Notes: generated by a model from the letters alone, not told the origin. A stretch of DNA of 36,946 nucleotides from Azoarcus sp. (GCA_031285965.1 JAITVD010000032.1:1-36946), one strand, 5' to 3'; positions 27,584 to 35,945 are shown, numbered from the stretch's first letter. Numbers and translations are program-made.

Positions 27584-28369
27584 TCAGACGACGTAAGGGT
27601 CGGCGTACCCCAGCGCATTCAGAATCTCGCGCTCGCGCGCCTCCATCGCCTCCGCCTCAGCTTTCTTTTTGTGGTCAAACCCTTGCAGATGCAGCATCCC
27701 ATGCACGACGAGGTGCGCAAAATGCGCATCAAGCGCCTTGCCCTGCTCGCCCGCCTCGCGCGCGAGCACCGGCACGCACAGCACGATGTCGCCGATGAGG
27801 GCATCGCACTCGTCGTCCTGTTCGGGAATGGCGCTTTTCGCGTCCTTCCCCTCTTTTCGTCCGCCATATGTGAAGGTCAGCACATTGGTGGCGCAGTCCT
27901 TGCCGCGATAGTTTTTGTTCAGCGCGCGCCCTTCGGCTTCCCCCACCAAGCGCACCGTGACCTCGACGCTCCGCTGGAGAAGGGCGGCTTGCGCCCAGCG
28001 GCGCACCTGATATTTCTTGGGCGTATTGTCTCTGTCCGCCCCCTCGACCGCTTTCTGGACGAGAAGGCTCAGCACCGGCTCCGCCGCTTCCGAAAGCTCT
28101 TCGTCCTCCACGAAATCATCCTTCGATGCCCCTTCCACTCGCAGGCAGACGACATTGCAAGCGCATGGCTGCATATTGAGGATTGGGACGGATTCATCGT
28201 TCGCCGCCACCGCTTCGATTTCGAGGTCGTTCCCGCCCGTTTCGGGAAACAGGAAACGCAGCCGTCGGCCTTCTCCAAAATCCAAATCAATCTGTTCGGC
28301 TGCCAGCCTGCTTTTCTTGCCTTTGCCATCCGTGATGACAACTTTGGGCTTATTTGTCTGCTTCGCCAT
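27584..28369 (-). CDS. ybeY: Endoribonuclease YbeY with N-terminal extension
   Basis: 261 residues. The C-terminal part from about 119 is YbeY: LNKNYRGKDCATNVLTFTY (about 150-168), IGDIVLCVPV (192-201) and the zinc-binding HGMLHLQGFDH at 223-233. YbeY matures rRNA 3' ends and supports ribosome quality control. Typical YbeY is about 150-180 residues; here residues 1-118 form an extra domain I do not recognise, with KVVITDGKGKKSRL, EGRRLRFLFPE and a CACNVVCLRVE stretch. The ATG at 28369 has AAAGG at good spacing and lies inside the end of phoH (20-bp overlap), so it is probably the true start. An alternative internal start near 120 has no good Met. Confidence 0.93.
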   Translation of the reverse strand: MAKQTNKPKVVITDGKGKKSRLAAEQIDLDFGEGRRLRFLFPETGGNDLEIEAVAANDESVPILNMQPCACNVVCLRVEGASKDDFVEDEELSEAAEPVLSLLVQKAVEGADRDNTPKKYQVRRWAQAALLQRSVEVTVRLVGEAEGRALNKNYRGKDCATNVLTFTYGGRKEGKDAKSAIPEQDDECDALIGDIVLCVPVLAREAGEQGKALDAHFAHLVVHGMLHLQGFDHKKKAEAEAMEAREREILNALGYADPYVV

Positions 28370-29321
28370 GACTGCCTTTCCTCTCTTTATGCTCATAAGC
28401 CTCAACGATACGCGCAACGAGCGGATGCCGCACGACATCTTCCTTGCTGAATTCGGTAAATGCCACGCCGCGCACTTTTGCCAGCACCCCGCGCGCCTCG
28501 CCCAGCCCGCTGCGGCTGCCGCGTGGCAGGTCGACTTGGGTCAAGTCGCCCGTCACCACCACTTTCGCCCCAAAGCCCATGCGGGTGAGGAACATTTTCA
28601 TCTGCTCGGGCGTCGTGTTCTGCGCCTCGTCGAGAATCACGAAAGCGTTGTTCAGCGTGCGCCCGCGCATGAAGGCGAGCGGCGCGATTTCAATCGTGCC
28701 GCGCTCGAAGAGCTTCATGGCCCGCTCAAAGCCCATCAGGTCATACAGCGCGTCATAGAGCGGGCGCAGATAGGGGTCGACCTTCTGCGCCAAATCGCCG
28801 GGCAGGAAACCGAGCCGCTCCCCCGCTTCCACCGCCGGACGGGTCAGCATGATGCGCTCGACCAGATCGCGCTCCAGCGCGTCCACCGCGCTCGCCACCG
28901 CCAGATACGTCTTGCCCGTGCCAGCGGGGCCGATGCCAAACGTGATGTCGTGCCGCTGGATATTCATCAGATATGCCACCTGCCGGGGCGTGCGCCCATG
29001 CAGCCCGCTATGGCGCGTCAGCAGCTTCAGTTCGGCGGTCGGCTGCGGCGTGGCTTCCTCGCGGGAAACTTCCACCAGCCCTAATTGAAGCTCCTCGCGT
29101 GACAGTTCGCGGTCGGCCTGCCCGTAGAAACGCCGCAGCGCCGCCTCTCCCTGACGGGCGTTGCGCCCATGCAGCGTGAAATGCGCCCCGCGCCGCGCAA
29201 TGGCAATATCAAAAGCGTTTTCGATTTGCCGCAGATTTTCGTCGAGCGCCCCGCACAAACGCGCCAAGCGCCCATTGTCCAGCGGCTCCAAAGTGAATTC
29301 CCTCGCTGCCGCACCGCTCAT
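28350..29321 (-). CDS. ybeZ: PhoH-like ATPase (YbeZ)
   Basis: 323 residues. Walker A GPAGTGKT at 131-138, Walker B VILDEAQN at 228-235 and the PhoH segment [20 protein letters not shown] are diagnostic; an N-terminal KH-like part (about 10-70) precedes. This protein partners with YbeY in RNA metabolism. The start at 29321 overlaps the miaB stop (ATGA); the frame stays open upstream but without homologous sequence. The stop lies inside ybeY. Confidence 0.95.
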   Translation of the reverse strand: MSGAAAREFTLEPLDNGRLARLCGALDENLRQIENAFDIAIARRGAHFTLHGRNARQGEAALRRFYGQADRELSREELQLGLVEVSREEATPQPTAELKLLTRHSGLHGRTPRQVAYLMNIQRHDITFGIGPAGTGKTYLAVASAVDALERDLVERIMLTRPAVEAGERLGFLPGDLAQKVDPYLRPLYDALYDLMGFERAMKLFERGTIEIAPLAFMRGRTLNNAFVILDEAQNTTPEQMKMFLTRMGFGAKVVVTGDLTQVDLPRGSRSGLGEARGVLAKVRGVAFTEFSKEDVVRHPLVARIVEAYEHKERKGSHGEADK

Positions 29322-30676
29322 CGCAACGCCTCCGCCGCCACTTCCCCGCGCAAGCTGTGCGGCAGGGCAGCCGTAATCTTTACCTCCACGAACTGCCCCA
29401 TCAGCCGTTCGCGCACATGCGCGGGAACAGGGAAATTCACCACCCGGTTGTTGCCCGTGCGCCCGCAAAGCTCATCACTGGCCTTCTTCGCCGCGCCGTC
29501 CACCAGCACCCGCTCCACGTTTCCTACCATCGCGCGGCTGACGGCCTGCGCCTGTTCGTCGATGCACTTTTGCAGCCGCGCCAGCCACGCGAGCTTCGTC
29601 TCCTGCGGCACGGGGTCGGCAAGTTCCATCGCGGGCGTGCCCGGACGGGCGCTATACACAAAACTGAACGCCCCGTCGAAACCCACTTCCTCGATCAGCC
29701 TCATCGTTTTCTCGAAATCTTCCGCCGTCTCGCCCGGAAAGCCGACGATGAAATCCGTGCTCAAAGACACATCTGCCCGCGCCGCGCGCAGCCGCCGCAC
29801 GATGGACTTAAATTCCAGCACCGTATAGCCGCGCTTCATCGCCGCCAGCACGCGGTCGGAACCGGACTGCACCGGCAAATGCAGTTGCGGCGCCAATCCC
29901 GGCAGACGGGCAAACGCCTCTATCAGGCGCGGCGTCATCTCTCGCGGATGCGAACTCGTGAAGCGGATGCGCTCGATGCCGGACACGTTCTGCACGCATT
30001 CCAGCAGCAGCGCGAAATCGCCCGTCTCTCCGCCCGAATCGCCTTTTTCCAGCGCCCCGCGCCAGGCATTGACGTTCTGTCCGAGCAGCGTCACTTCCCG
30101 CACCCCCTGCGCCGCCAGCGCCGAGACTTCCTCAATCACATCATCGAGCGGGCGCGAAACCTCCTCCCCGCGTGTATAGGGAACCACGCAGAACGTACAG
30201 TACTTCGAGCATCCTTCCATGACCGAGACGAAGGCCACCGCCCCGCTGGCTTTGGGCTGCGGCAGCGCGTCGAATTTTTCCACTTCGGGAAAGGAAATAT
30301 CCACCTGCGCCCTGCCGCTCTCGCGCCGCCGCGCAATCAGCTCCGGCAAACGGTGCAAAGTCTGCGGGCCGAACACCACATCCACATAAGGCGCGCGCCG
30401 CACGATGGCCTCGCCCTCCTGGCTGGCCACGCACCCGCCCACGCCGATGACAAGCTCTGGCCGCGAGAGCTTCAGCCGCCGCACCCGCCCTAAGTCATGA
30501 AACACCCGCTCTTGCGCCTTCTCGCGCACCGAACACGTATTGAACAGGATGATGTCCGCCTCAGCCGGGTCATCCGTCCTGACAAGCGGCTCGGCAGCCC
30601 CTAGCGCATCGGCCATCCTGTCCGAGTCATACTCGTTCATCTGGCACCCGAAGGTGCGGATATACAATTTCTTCAT
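29318..30676 (-). CDS. miaB: tRNA-2-methylthio-N6-dimethylallyladenosine synthase
   Basis: 452 residues. MiaB is a radical-SAM methylthiotransferase acting on A37 of tRNAs that read UNN codons. The N-terminal cluster ligands are Cys11 ([12 protein letters not shown]), Cys48 (NTCSVREKA) and Cys82; the radical SAM motif Cys156-X3-Cys160-X2-Cys163 follows (GCSKYCTFC), and the TRAM domain is at the C-terminus. The ATG at 30676 with CAGGGGC upstream is preferred to an upstream in-frame codon. First gene of the miaB-ybeZ-ybeY-corC-lnt cluster; divergent from the tRNA gene. Confidence 0.97.
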   Translation of the reverse strand: MKKLYIRTFGCQMNEYDSDRMADALGAAEPLVRTDDPAEADIILFNTCSVREKAQERVFHDLGRVRRLKLSRPELVIGVGGCVASQEGEAIVRRAPYVDVVFGPQTLHRLPELIARRRESGRAQVDISFPEVEKFDALPQPKASGAVAFVSVMEGCSKYCTFCVVPYTRGEEVSRPLDDVIEEVSALAAQGVREVTLLGQNVNAWRGALEKGDSGGETGDFALLLECVQNVSGIERIRFTSSHPREMTPRLIEAFARLPGLAPQLHLPVQSGSDRVLAAMKRGYTVLEFKSIVRRLRAARADVSLSTDFIVGFPGETAEDFEKTMRLIEEVGFDGAFSFVYSARPGTPAMELADPVPQETKLAWLARLQKCIDEQAQAVSRAMVGNVERVLVDGAAKKASDELCGRTGNNRVVNFPVPAHVRERLMGQFVEVKITAALPHSLRGEVAAEALR

Positions 30677-30740
30677 GCCCCTGAAACAACCGCGACGCGC
30701 CACGCTGGCGCAAAACCGCACGAGCTTACTACAGCTTTTC

Positions 30741-30769
30741 TTGACGGCAAAAGCCCCGGCGCATAGAAT
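30741..30769 (+). promoter_or_regulatory. Promoter of tRNA-Met
   Basis: TTGACG (30741-30746), exactly 17 bp, then TAGAAT (30764-30769), 12 bp before the first tRNA base. The start lies close to the mature 5' end. Confidence 0.8.
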
Positions 30770-30781
30770 TTCGCGTTTCCC

Positions 30782-30858
30782 GGTGAAGTAGCTCAGACGG
30801 TTAGAGCGATGGATTCATAACCCATAGGTCGGCAGTTCGATTCTGCCCTTCACCACCA
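30782..30858 (+). tRNA. tRNA-Met (anticodon CAT), elongator type
   Basis: 77 nt including encoded CCA. The acceptor stem GGTGAAG / CTTCACC is perfect and the G1-C72 pair excludes the initiator. The anticodon loop TTCATAA carries CAT, its stem ATGGA/CCCAT has one A-C mismatch next to the loop, and the T-arm is GGCAG TTCGATT CTGCC. A lysidine-modified Ile tRNA also has CAT and cannot be excluded without comparison. Confidence 0.9.
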
Positions 30859-30870
30859 ATATTCAAAAAA

Positions 30871-30897
30871 CCAACCGCTCTCGGTTGGTTTTTTTTT
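30871..30897 (+). terminator. Terminator of tRNA-Met
   Basis: CCAACCG / CGGTTGG stem with a short loop, followed by nine or more Ts, 12 bp after the tRNA CCA. Confidence 0.9.
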
Positions 30898-31097
30898 GCG
30901 GAATCCGACCGCCGCCACGCGCCCGGTTCGCCCCTGTTCCGCCCTATCTTCTCTCGAAACCCGCGCCAACTGGCTCAAAGTGGCACTTGCAGCTAGCGTT
31001 GCGCATCAACCACTTGTGTGCGTACTGAGGCGAAGGGTTGGCTCGCGTGTTTGCACGAGCAAAGCACAACGGAGAACCCGCGAGGTCAGCCTCCACG

Positions 31098-31229
31098 TCA
31101 GCCCTTGACCGGGAACAGGTCGTCACCGTAGCTTTTGTGCTCACGGATCCGGCCATCACGCCTTTGGATGAACATTTCGCTCCGCTGGTTGATGGCGATG
31201 CCCTGTGCGTGGTCGACTCTTTCGATCAT
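31098..31229 (-). CDS. Short DUF2188-like protein, probably an N-terminally lost fragment
   Basis: 43 residues: MIERVDHAQGIAINQRSEMF, then IQRRDGRIREHKSYGDDLFP. The C-terminal pattern with a hydrophobic strand, DGRI and SYG-D matches the end of DUF2188 proteins, which are usually about 70-80 residues. The expected N-terminal half (the strand that ends before the central helix) is missing. It starts 7 bp after the stop of the next gene upstream, and its ribosome-binding site is weak. Either a remnant or a short active form; no function known for the family. Confidence 0.5.
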   Translation of the reverse strand: MIERVDHAQGIAINQRSEMFIQRRDGRIREHKSYGDDLFPVKG

Positions 31230-31236
31230 TTTTGTC

Positions 31237-31602
31237 TCACACCGAAAACTCCGCTCTCACAATCCCTTTTGACTCCCACCCCCTCAGATAACCAGACCAG
31301 ATATTGCCTCTCAAATCTGATTCTGGCTTTATTCGTTTCGCAGTCCACTTTAATGTTTCGTTCGTCCCGTCGCCTTTGTAAAGTACTACCGTAGCGCGCC
31401 TTCTTTGGATGAGGAGTCGTTTGAACTCGCCCTCATCGGCAGGACGAAAAATCAATTCTGGCTTTGGTGTCTTGCATACTGGCTGCGGTGCTGAAGCATC
31501 GTCAAGTAGGCGCTCAATAACGGCTTCTGGCGTGTCGTTAAATCCGGTTACTCGTTCTTTCAATCGCTGGAAAGTAACATCAGATACATAAATCTTTGGC
31601 AT
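31237..31602 (-). CDS. Unrecognised 121-residue protein
   Basis: The start MPKIYVSDVTFQRLKERVTG is set at 31602 because AAGGAGAACGAT precedes the ATG. The frame is open further upstream but through the palindrome. Residues 1-40 (a short strand, then two helices, ending in PEAVIERLLDD) resemble a ribbon-helix-helix DNA-binding fold; that is inference. The rest has VVLYKGDGTNETLKWTAKRI and a C-terminal GNIWSGYLRGWESKGI. I do not recognise the family. It is AT-richer than its surroundings, is followed by the DUF2188-like fragment, and its leader contains a large palindrome. An autoregulated small operon is plausible. Confidence 0.65.
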   Translation of the reverse strand: MPKIYVSDVTFQRLKERVTGFNDTPEAVIERLLDDASAPQPVCKTPKPELIFRPADEGEFKRLLIQRRRATVVLYKGDGTNETLKWTAKRIKPESDLRGNIWSGYLRGWESKGIVRAEFSV

Positions 31603-31645
31603 ATCGTTCTCCTTGGTTATGGGCTTTACGTTTACACATTCTAGA

Positions 31646-31678
31646 CCAAAAATCATATTTGTTAAATATGATTTTTGG
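31646..31678. repeat. Perfect 15-bp inverted repeat
   Basis: CCAAAAATCATATTT and its exact reverse complement flank a 3-bp spacer GTT. It lies 44 bp before the start of the 31602 gene and about 115 bp before the divergent gene. It could be an operator or a hairpin in the leader; as a terminator it would face either way only weakly. Confidence 0.85.
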
Positions 31679-31808
31679 CTCGATAGATTTGGTATTTTTA
31701 GCTTGCCAGCCCAGATCGATGCGCCATCGCCATCCAACAGCACGGGTTCGTGGAGCACCCGTATCAAGCCGTAGACCGTTAATCGAAACCGCGATGACCG
31801 AGAAGAAA

Positions 31809-32123
31809 ATGACCCTCGCGCCGCAAGACGGTATTGCGCTATACGAGCATACAGCCCGCCGATTTTTCCGTGAGGCGCTTGATTATGATTTTGACGACTG
31901 CTTGGTTACTGACGAAAGTTACCTGAGCGACTTTTCCAGTTGTGGCTTGCCTGATGAACTTGCTGACGCAACGTCAAGTTTGAAAGAGTTGTACGCCACT
32001 TGGGACGTGTGGATGCTGAACGAATTGCGGACACGGTACGGCCTTGAGTACACAACAACAGCGGTTCCTTTATTGAAGGTCTTTGGCGACATCAAGGCAT
32101 TCTGGACACGGCAGCAACACTGA
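31809..32123 (+). CDS. Unrecognised small acidic protein
   Basis: 104 residues from the ATG at 31809 (MTLAPQDGIALYEHTARRFF); an ATG at 31794 adds five residues. The sequence is acidic and aromatic (LDYDFDDCLVTDESYLSDFS, TWDVWMLNELRTRYG). There is no membrane segment or familiar motif. It is divergent from the 31602 gene with the palindrome between, so the two may share regulation. GC content is lower than in the core genes. Small size, acidity and location next to a tRNA are compatible with an immunity or antitoxin-like role, but nothing proves it. Confidence 0.5.
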   Translation: MTLAPQDGIALYEHTARRFFREALDYDFDDCLVTDESYLSDFSSCGLPDELADATSSLKELYATWDVWMLNELRTRYGLEYTTTAVPLLKVFGDIKAFWTRQQH

Positions 32124-32393
32124 CCGATTTTCCGGCGACCAGTAAACCGGGAGCCAATAGCGTGCCAGATATAGGGCGGCTTGACGCATACGCCCGCGAT
32201 ACGTTTTGACCAAAATTCTCGCTGACTGGCGCTGGTGCGATACACACGCAGCCGACGGCGTTTTTTTGCTTTGCCTTATCCCCCCCCCAAAAAAAAGACT
32301 CAGAACGCAACCCATGAATTTTCACTGTAACGCCGACAAAACTAATCCCGTCAAACGGGAAAAGGGGCTATGCCTTGCGCCCGCTACTCTCCG
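32124..32393. other. Gene-free stretch with a C9-A8 tract
   Basis: No convincing coding region. It contains nine Cs (32280-32288) directly followed by eight As (32289-32296), a tract prone to slippage. The far end lies after the stop of the P-type ATPase gene; no strong terminator is visible. Confidence 0.6.
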
Positions 32394-34526
32394 CTATTTC
32401 TTTGCCACCGCATGTCGGCGGAAGGCGTTGAGGAGAATCGCTATCGTGCTGCCGTTATGCAGGACGGCGGCGGACAGGGGGGAGAGCAGGCCGAGGGCGG
32501 CGGCGGAGAGGATGCTGACGTTCGTCCCGACGGTCAGGCGGTAATTGCTGCGGATACGCGCCATCGTGGCGTTTGCCAGCGCCTTGGCATCCGCCACGCG
32601 CCCGATGCTGTCTTCGAGCAAGGCAATGTCCGCCGTCAGCCGCGCCACGTCCGCGCCCTTCTGCATGGCGATGCCGACATGCGCCCCCACCAGCGCGGGC
32701 GCGTCGTTGATGCCGTCGCCGACGAACGCGACGCGCGCCCCTTCGTCGCGCAGGGATTGCACGATGGCGGCTTTGTCCTCCGGCAGCAGTTCGGCATGGA
32801 ATTCGTCTATCCCAAGCTCGGCGGCAAGCTCGGCGGCGCGGTCTTTGTGGTCGCCCGTCAGCATCAGGACGCGCCGCGCGCCCAGTTCGCGCAGGCGGGC
32901 AATGGTGGCCGCGGCCTCCAGGCGCGTCGTATCCCGGAGCGCCAAAAGCCCGAGCAAATGGCCGTCGTAGCCGATATACAGCAAGGTTTTGCCCTCGCCG
33001 TACAAGGCATCGACGATTTCAAGGTAAGGCTGGATCGAGATGCCTTCATCTTCTTCGATGAAGTGCCGGGAGCCGACAACGATGCGCCGCCCGTCAATCA
33101 CGCTGGCCACGCCGTGGGCGACGATGAACTGCACTTCGGCATGCTCGAAGTGATGGTTGCGCGTCTCGCGCGCGGCGGCGACCACAGCCATCGCCATCGG
33201 ATGAAAATAGTGCTCCTCAACCGAGGCGGCAAGGCAAATCAGGTCTTCCGCCGTAAATGAAGCGTCAAACGCAACGGAGTCGGTCACGACCAGCGAGCCG
33301 GAAGTCAGCGTGCCAGTTTTGTCGAAGATGAAAGTGTCCGCTTCCGAGAGGCGTTCCAGCGCGTCGGCGCCTTTGACCAAAATGCCGCGTTGTCCGGCGC
33401 TGTACATGGACGATTTGAACGCCACCGGCGTGGCCAGCTTGAGGGCGCAGGAAAAATCCGCCTGTAGCACCGCCGCCGCGCGCTGCCAGTCGCCGGAAAA
33501 AAGGAAGGCCACGCCCGCCAAACCGAGCACGCTTGGCACAAGGCGGTCGGCCAGCCGCGCCGCTTGCAGTTGGGTTCGGCTTCTGGCGCTGAGCGACTGC
33601 TCCACATAGTCGGCAATCCGCGCCACCGCCGTCTGTGCGCCGACCTGTTCGGCGTAGATGCGCAGCCGCCCTTCTTCGACCAGCGTGCCGGACAAAACGC
33701 CCTGCCCGCGCCCCTTGTCCACCGGCACGCTTTCGCCCGTCATCGCCGCTTCGTTGACGAGCGCCTCGCCGCCCAGCACCGTGCCGTCAACCGGAATAAT
33801 CGCGCCCGTGCCGACGATCACCGTATCGCCCACTTCAACCGCGTCGGCGGCGACCGCCAGTTCCTCGCCGCCGCGCTCAACCCAGACCTCGTTGCCCAGC
33901 GGGCGCAGCAGATGTTTCAGAAGCTCGTCGGAGCGGCGCGAAATCGAATGCTCCATCCGCTCGCCGAGCGCGAGCATAAACGTGGTGGTATTGGCGGCCA
34001 GATAATCTTTCCGCGCCAGCGAAATGCCAACAGCAAGCGCCTCAAGCACATGGGAAGTCATGCCCCGATTGCGCCAGTCGTCCGTCGCTTCCCTGAACAA
34101 AGGCAAGGCAACCGCGAGCGAAGCGGGCAGTTTCAGGCTTTGCGGCAACTGCCGCATGGACAGAAGCGCCGCCAGCGCCCACAGCGGCAATGCGCCTTCC
34201 GCTTTTGCCGCCGATGGATTCGCCGCACGGGCGGCCATCGGCGGAACGTCCTCTGCCGTCAAGGCGAGGAGGCGTTTCCGTATTTCTTCGGCGCGGGTCG
34301 CTGACGGCTCAAACTGGACGATGAGCGCCCGCGCCTTGGGATTCAAGCGCGTCCCCAAAACACCCGGCAGCGCCCCGATAGCGCGAAGATGCCCGGCTTC
34401 CAGAGACGCGCCCAAAGCCAGCCGATAGCGGAAACGCGCCCTGCCCGCCGTCTGGTGCGCCAAATCGAGTGTTTGAAACATGGAACCGGAAACCGAACGG
34501 AAGCGCGAATCTGAAACGGAACTCAT
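32394..34526 (-). CDS. P1B-type metal-transporting ATPase with HMA2-like N-terminus
   Basis: 710 residues. The P-type signature is complete: TGES 263-266, DKTGT 402-406, the P1B-typical HP 442-443, TGD 557-559, GDGINDAP 603-610. In the membrane ion site the usual CPx is replaced by SCALKLATP (359-367). The C-terminal helix ends AVLHNGSTIAILLNAFRR (about 687-704). The N-terminal 90 residues are an HMA2-like module (AHQTAGRARFRYRL) without the metal-binding CxxC. It should export a metal ion across the inner membrane using ATP; the ion cannot be told, though this ion-site type resembles the CtpC-like group rather than copper pumps. Last gene of a six-gene operon; its start overlaps the preceding stop (ATGA). 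Confidence 0.92.
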   Translation of the reverse strand: MSSVSDSRFRSVSGSMFQTLDLAHQTAGRARFRYRLALGASLEAGHLRAIGALPGVLGTRLNPKARALIVQFEPSATRAEEIRKRLLALTAEDVPPMAARAANPSAAKAEGALPLWALAALLSMRQLPQSLKLPASLAVALPLFREATDDWRNRGMTSHVLEALAVGISLARKDYLAANTTTFMLALGERMEHSISRRSDELLKHLLRPLGNEVWVERGGEELAVAADAVEVGDTVIVGTGAIIPVDGTVLGGEALVNEAAMTGESVPVDKGRGQGVLSGTLVEEGRLRIYAEQVGAQTAVARIADYVEQSLSARSRTQLQAARLADRLVPSVLGLAGVAFLFSGDWQRAAAVLQADFSCALKLATPVAFKSSMYSAGQRGILVKGADALERLSEADTFIFDKTGTLTSGSLVVTDSVAFDASFTAEDLICLAASVEEHYFHPMAMAVVAAARETRNHHFEHAEVQFIVAHGVASVIDGRRIVVGSRHFIEEDEGISIQPYLEIVDALYGEGKTLLYIGYDGHLLGLLALRDTTRLEAAATIARLRELGARRVLMLTGDHKDRAAELAAELGIDEFHAELLPEDKAAIVQSLRDEGARVAFVGDGINDAPALVGAHVGIAMQKGADVARLTADIALLEDSIGRVADAKALANATMARIRSNYRLTVGTNVSILSAAALGLLSPLSAAVLHNGSTIAILLNAFRRHAVAKK

Positions 34527-34894
34527 GCGTCAGCGTCTTGCAGTTCCGCTTCGAGTTCCGCCTTGTAATCGGCAATCTGCTCCTTGATTTCCTCAAACCC
34601 GCCCGCAAGCCCCGCGTAGGCTTTCATCGCGGACTTGATGAGCTTGCCGCGCAGATTTTCATCGCTGAGCAGGTACGCCGCGCCCGCGCCAATCAAAAGC
34701 CCCATCAGAAAACGCTCGCTTTTGCGCGAGGGCAGCAGCTTGCCGATTCCTCGCAAGAAACCGCCATTGCCATTGAAGCCGCCGAAGCCGTTCTTTCCAT
34801 TGCCGCCCGCCGCCATCGCGGCGCAAAGGGCTTTCGCCATGCGCTTGTCGGCCTTGCTGTTTTTGGATTTGCCGGATTTGTTTTTCTTTGCCAT
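34523..34894 (-). CDS. Small membrane-tethered protein of the metal-ATPase operon
   Basis: 123 residues. The N-terminus is very basic (MAKKNKSGKSKNSKADKRMA), then a Gly/Asn-rich linker (around 30-48), then one hydrophobic segment FLMGLLIGAGAAYLL (about 62-76) and a C-terminal acidic amphipathic helix (EEIKEQIADYKAELEAELQD). The family is unknown; the layout resembles YtxH-type membrane proteins. The stop overlaps the ATPase start (ATGA), and it starts 3 bp after the gene before it, so it is clearly part of the same transcript and probably an accessory subunit. Confidence 0.75.
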   Translation of the reverse strand: MAKKNKSGKSKNSKADKRMAKALCAAMAAGGNGKNGFGGFNGNGGFLRGIGKLLPSRKSERFLMGLLIGAGAAYLLSDENLRGKLIKSAMKAYAGLAGGFEEIKEQIADYKAELEAELQDADA

Positions 34895-34897
34895 GCC

Positions 34898-35215
34898 CTA
34901 CTCCTTTTCAAATTCAAGTTTGCGCGGTTGGGGGCGCAATACATCATCCAGCGCAAAAACGCCCGCCGCGCCGAGCGCCGCCGTGACGGCGAGCGCCGCG
35001 TAGTCCCGCCGCTGCGCGGCATGTCCGGCAGCCACGGCAGCCGCCAGCGCCACGCCGCCTTGCAGGGCATGGCGCAGAACGGTTCGGCGATTGAAGGCTC
35101 GCCCTTTTGCCCGCTGTTTGGCGGCGGAAAGAAGTCCGGCGCTGACGAATCCGCGCGCGAAGTCGTTCAGTTGGGAAACTTTGCCCGACAGGCGTTTCTT
35201 TGACCGTTTTTTCAT
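34898..35215 (-). CDS. Small membrane protein of the metal-ATPase operon
   Basis: 105 residues: a strongly basic N-terminus (MKKRSKKRLSGKVSQLND), then two hydrophobic stretches (about 52-66 and 73-88, AALAVTAALGAAGVFALDDV), ending with a charged tail. No recognised domain. ATGA overlap with the preceding gene and 3 bp spacing to the next tie it into the operon. Confidence 0.75.
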   Translation of the reverse strand: MKKRSKKRLSGKVSQLNDFARGFVSAGLLSAAKQRAKGRAFNRRTVLRHALQGGVALAAAVAAGHAAQRRDYAALAVTAALGAAGVFALDDVLRPQPRKLEFEKE

Positions 35216-35562
35216 GATTCCGCCTTATCCGCCGCAGCGGCGGGCTTTGCCGACGGCTTGCGCGGGCGGGAAGCAGGCTTTTTCACTGCGGGTTTTTCCG
35301 TCTCTGCCGCCGAAGCGGCGGGATTTTCCGCCGCCGCGCCCGCGCCAGCCTGCAAGCGGTCGCGCCACCGCGCCGAGGAGGATTCAATCGCGCTCAGCCC
35401 GGAAATGGCGGCATGGCGCAGCGTTTCTTGCGCCTCGGCGGATTTCTTTTTGATTTTTTTTCCAGCGTCTTTCAGGTTGTCCCGCGTTTTCGGGGCGCGA
35501 TAAGCCCGCACGGCAACAGCGCCGACAAGCAGCCCCGCGACAAAGGGATACAAGGGCAACAT
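35212..35562 (-). CDS. Membrane-anchored Lys/Ala/Pro-rich protein of the metal-ATPase operon
   Basis: 116 residues. An N-terminal anchor (LPLYPFVAGLLVGAVAVRAY) is followed by a charged helix (about 25-70) and a Pro/Ala/Lys-rich, probably disordered tail (KPAVKKPASRPRKPSAKPAA). The start at 35562 has AAGGAGAACGAAG directly upstream, the strongest ribosome-binding site in the operon; the frame stays open further upstream but without protein-like sequence. Function unknown; the tail resembles histone H1-like basic tails only in composition. Confidence 0.75.
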   Translation of the reverse strand: MLPLYPFVAGLLVGAVAVRAYRAPKTRDNLKDAGKKIKKKSAEAQETLRHAAISGLSAIESSSARWRDRLQAGAGAAAENPAASAAETEKPAVKKPASRPRKPSAKPAAAADKAES

Positions 35563-35605
35563 CTTCGTTCTCCTTTCCGTTGGTTGTTTCGTAAAAAACG
35601 CGCTG

Positions 35606-35932
35606 CTAGCGCAACGTCTCAAATTTCTGTTTGAGGATGCCCAAAAGTTTCAGGGCTTCGTCCGAACGCGCGCCGCCGAGCAAATCCGGCCAAGCGCGAA
35701 AAGGAATCAGTGCGTCATCATATTCCACTGTGCAGGAACGAGCCACCAGATTGAGGCGAGCCGAACGAATGCCGGGAATGTCCCGCCAGAGGTCGTCAAA
35801 GCGTTTCGCGTAGGCGGCAAGCGATTTGATTTTGTCATTCGCGCCGCACAGCTTCAGGCGGATGCGCCCCGGAATGTGGTGGGCAATCTGGAGCATCGGG
35901 GCATACGCCTGCACGCGGTCGAAATCATCCAT
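35606..35932 (-). CDS. HMA2-like small protein
   Basis: 108 residues. The core MLQIAHHIPGRIRLKLCG, with a strand-helix-strand pattern ending GIRSARLNLVARSCTVEYDD, matches the ferredoxin-like HMA2 module found in front of some P1B ATPases, including the one in this operon. No CxxC metal site is present. The ATG at 35932 fits the module; the ribosome-binding site is weak and the preceding stop is 13 bp away. It may dock onto the ATPase or chaperone its ion, but this is inference. Confidence 0.75.
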   Translation of the reverse strand: MDDFDRVQAYAPMLQIAHHIPGRIRLKLCGANDKIKSLAAYAKRFDDLWRDIPGIRSARLNLVARSCTVEYDDALIPFRAWPDLLGGARSDEALKLLGILKQKFETLR

Positions 35933-35945
35933 GTTCGATACCGAC

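Noticed and set aside
26966..28450. Plus-strand open frame opposite corC and ybeY
   Set aside because: Antisense of two well-recognised genes, low-complexity shadow composition.
30782..30858. Initiator tRNA-fMet
   Set aside because: The acceptor stem starts with a G-C pair, whereas bacterial initiators have a mismatched 1-72 pair.
31098..32123. CRISPR array or insertion sequence behind the tRNA
   Set aside because: No regularly spaced repeats, no transposase, no terminal inverted repeats with target duplications were seen; the palindrome occurs once.
32280..32296. Phase-variable switch for the metal ATPase
   Set aside because: The tract is about 100 bp beyond the ATPase stop codon and not in its promoter or frame.
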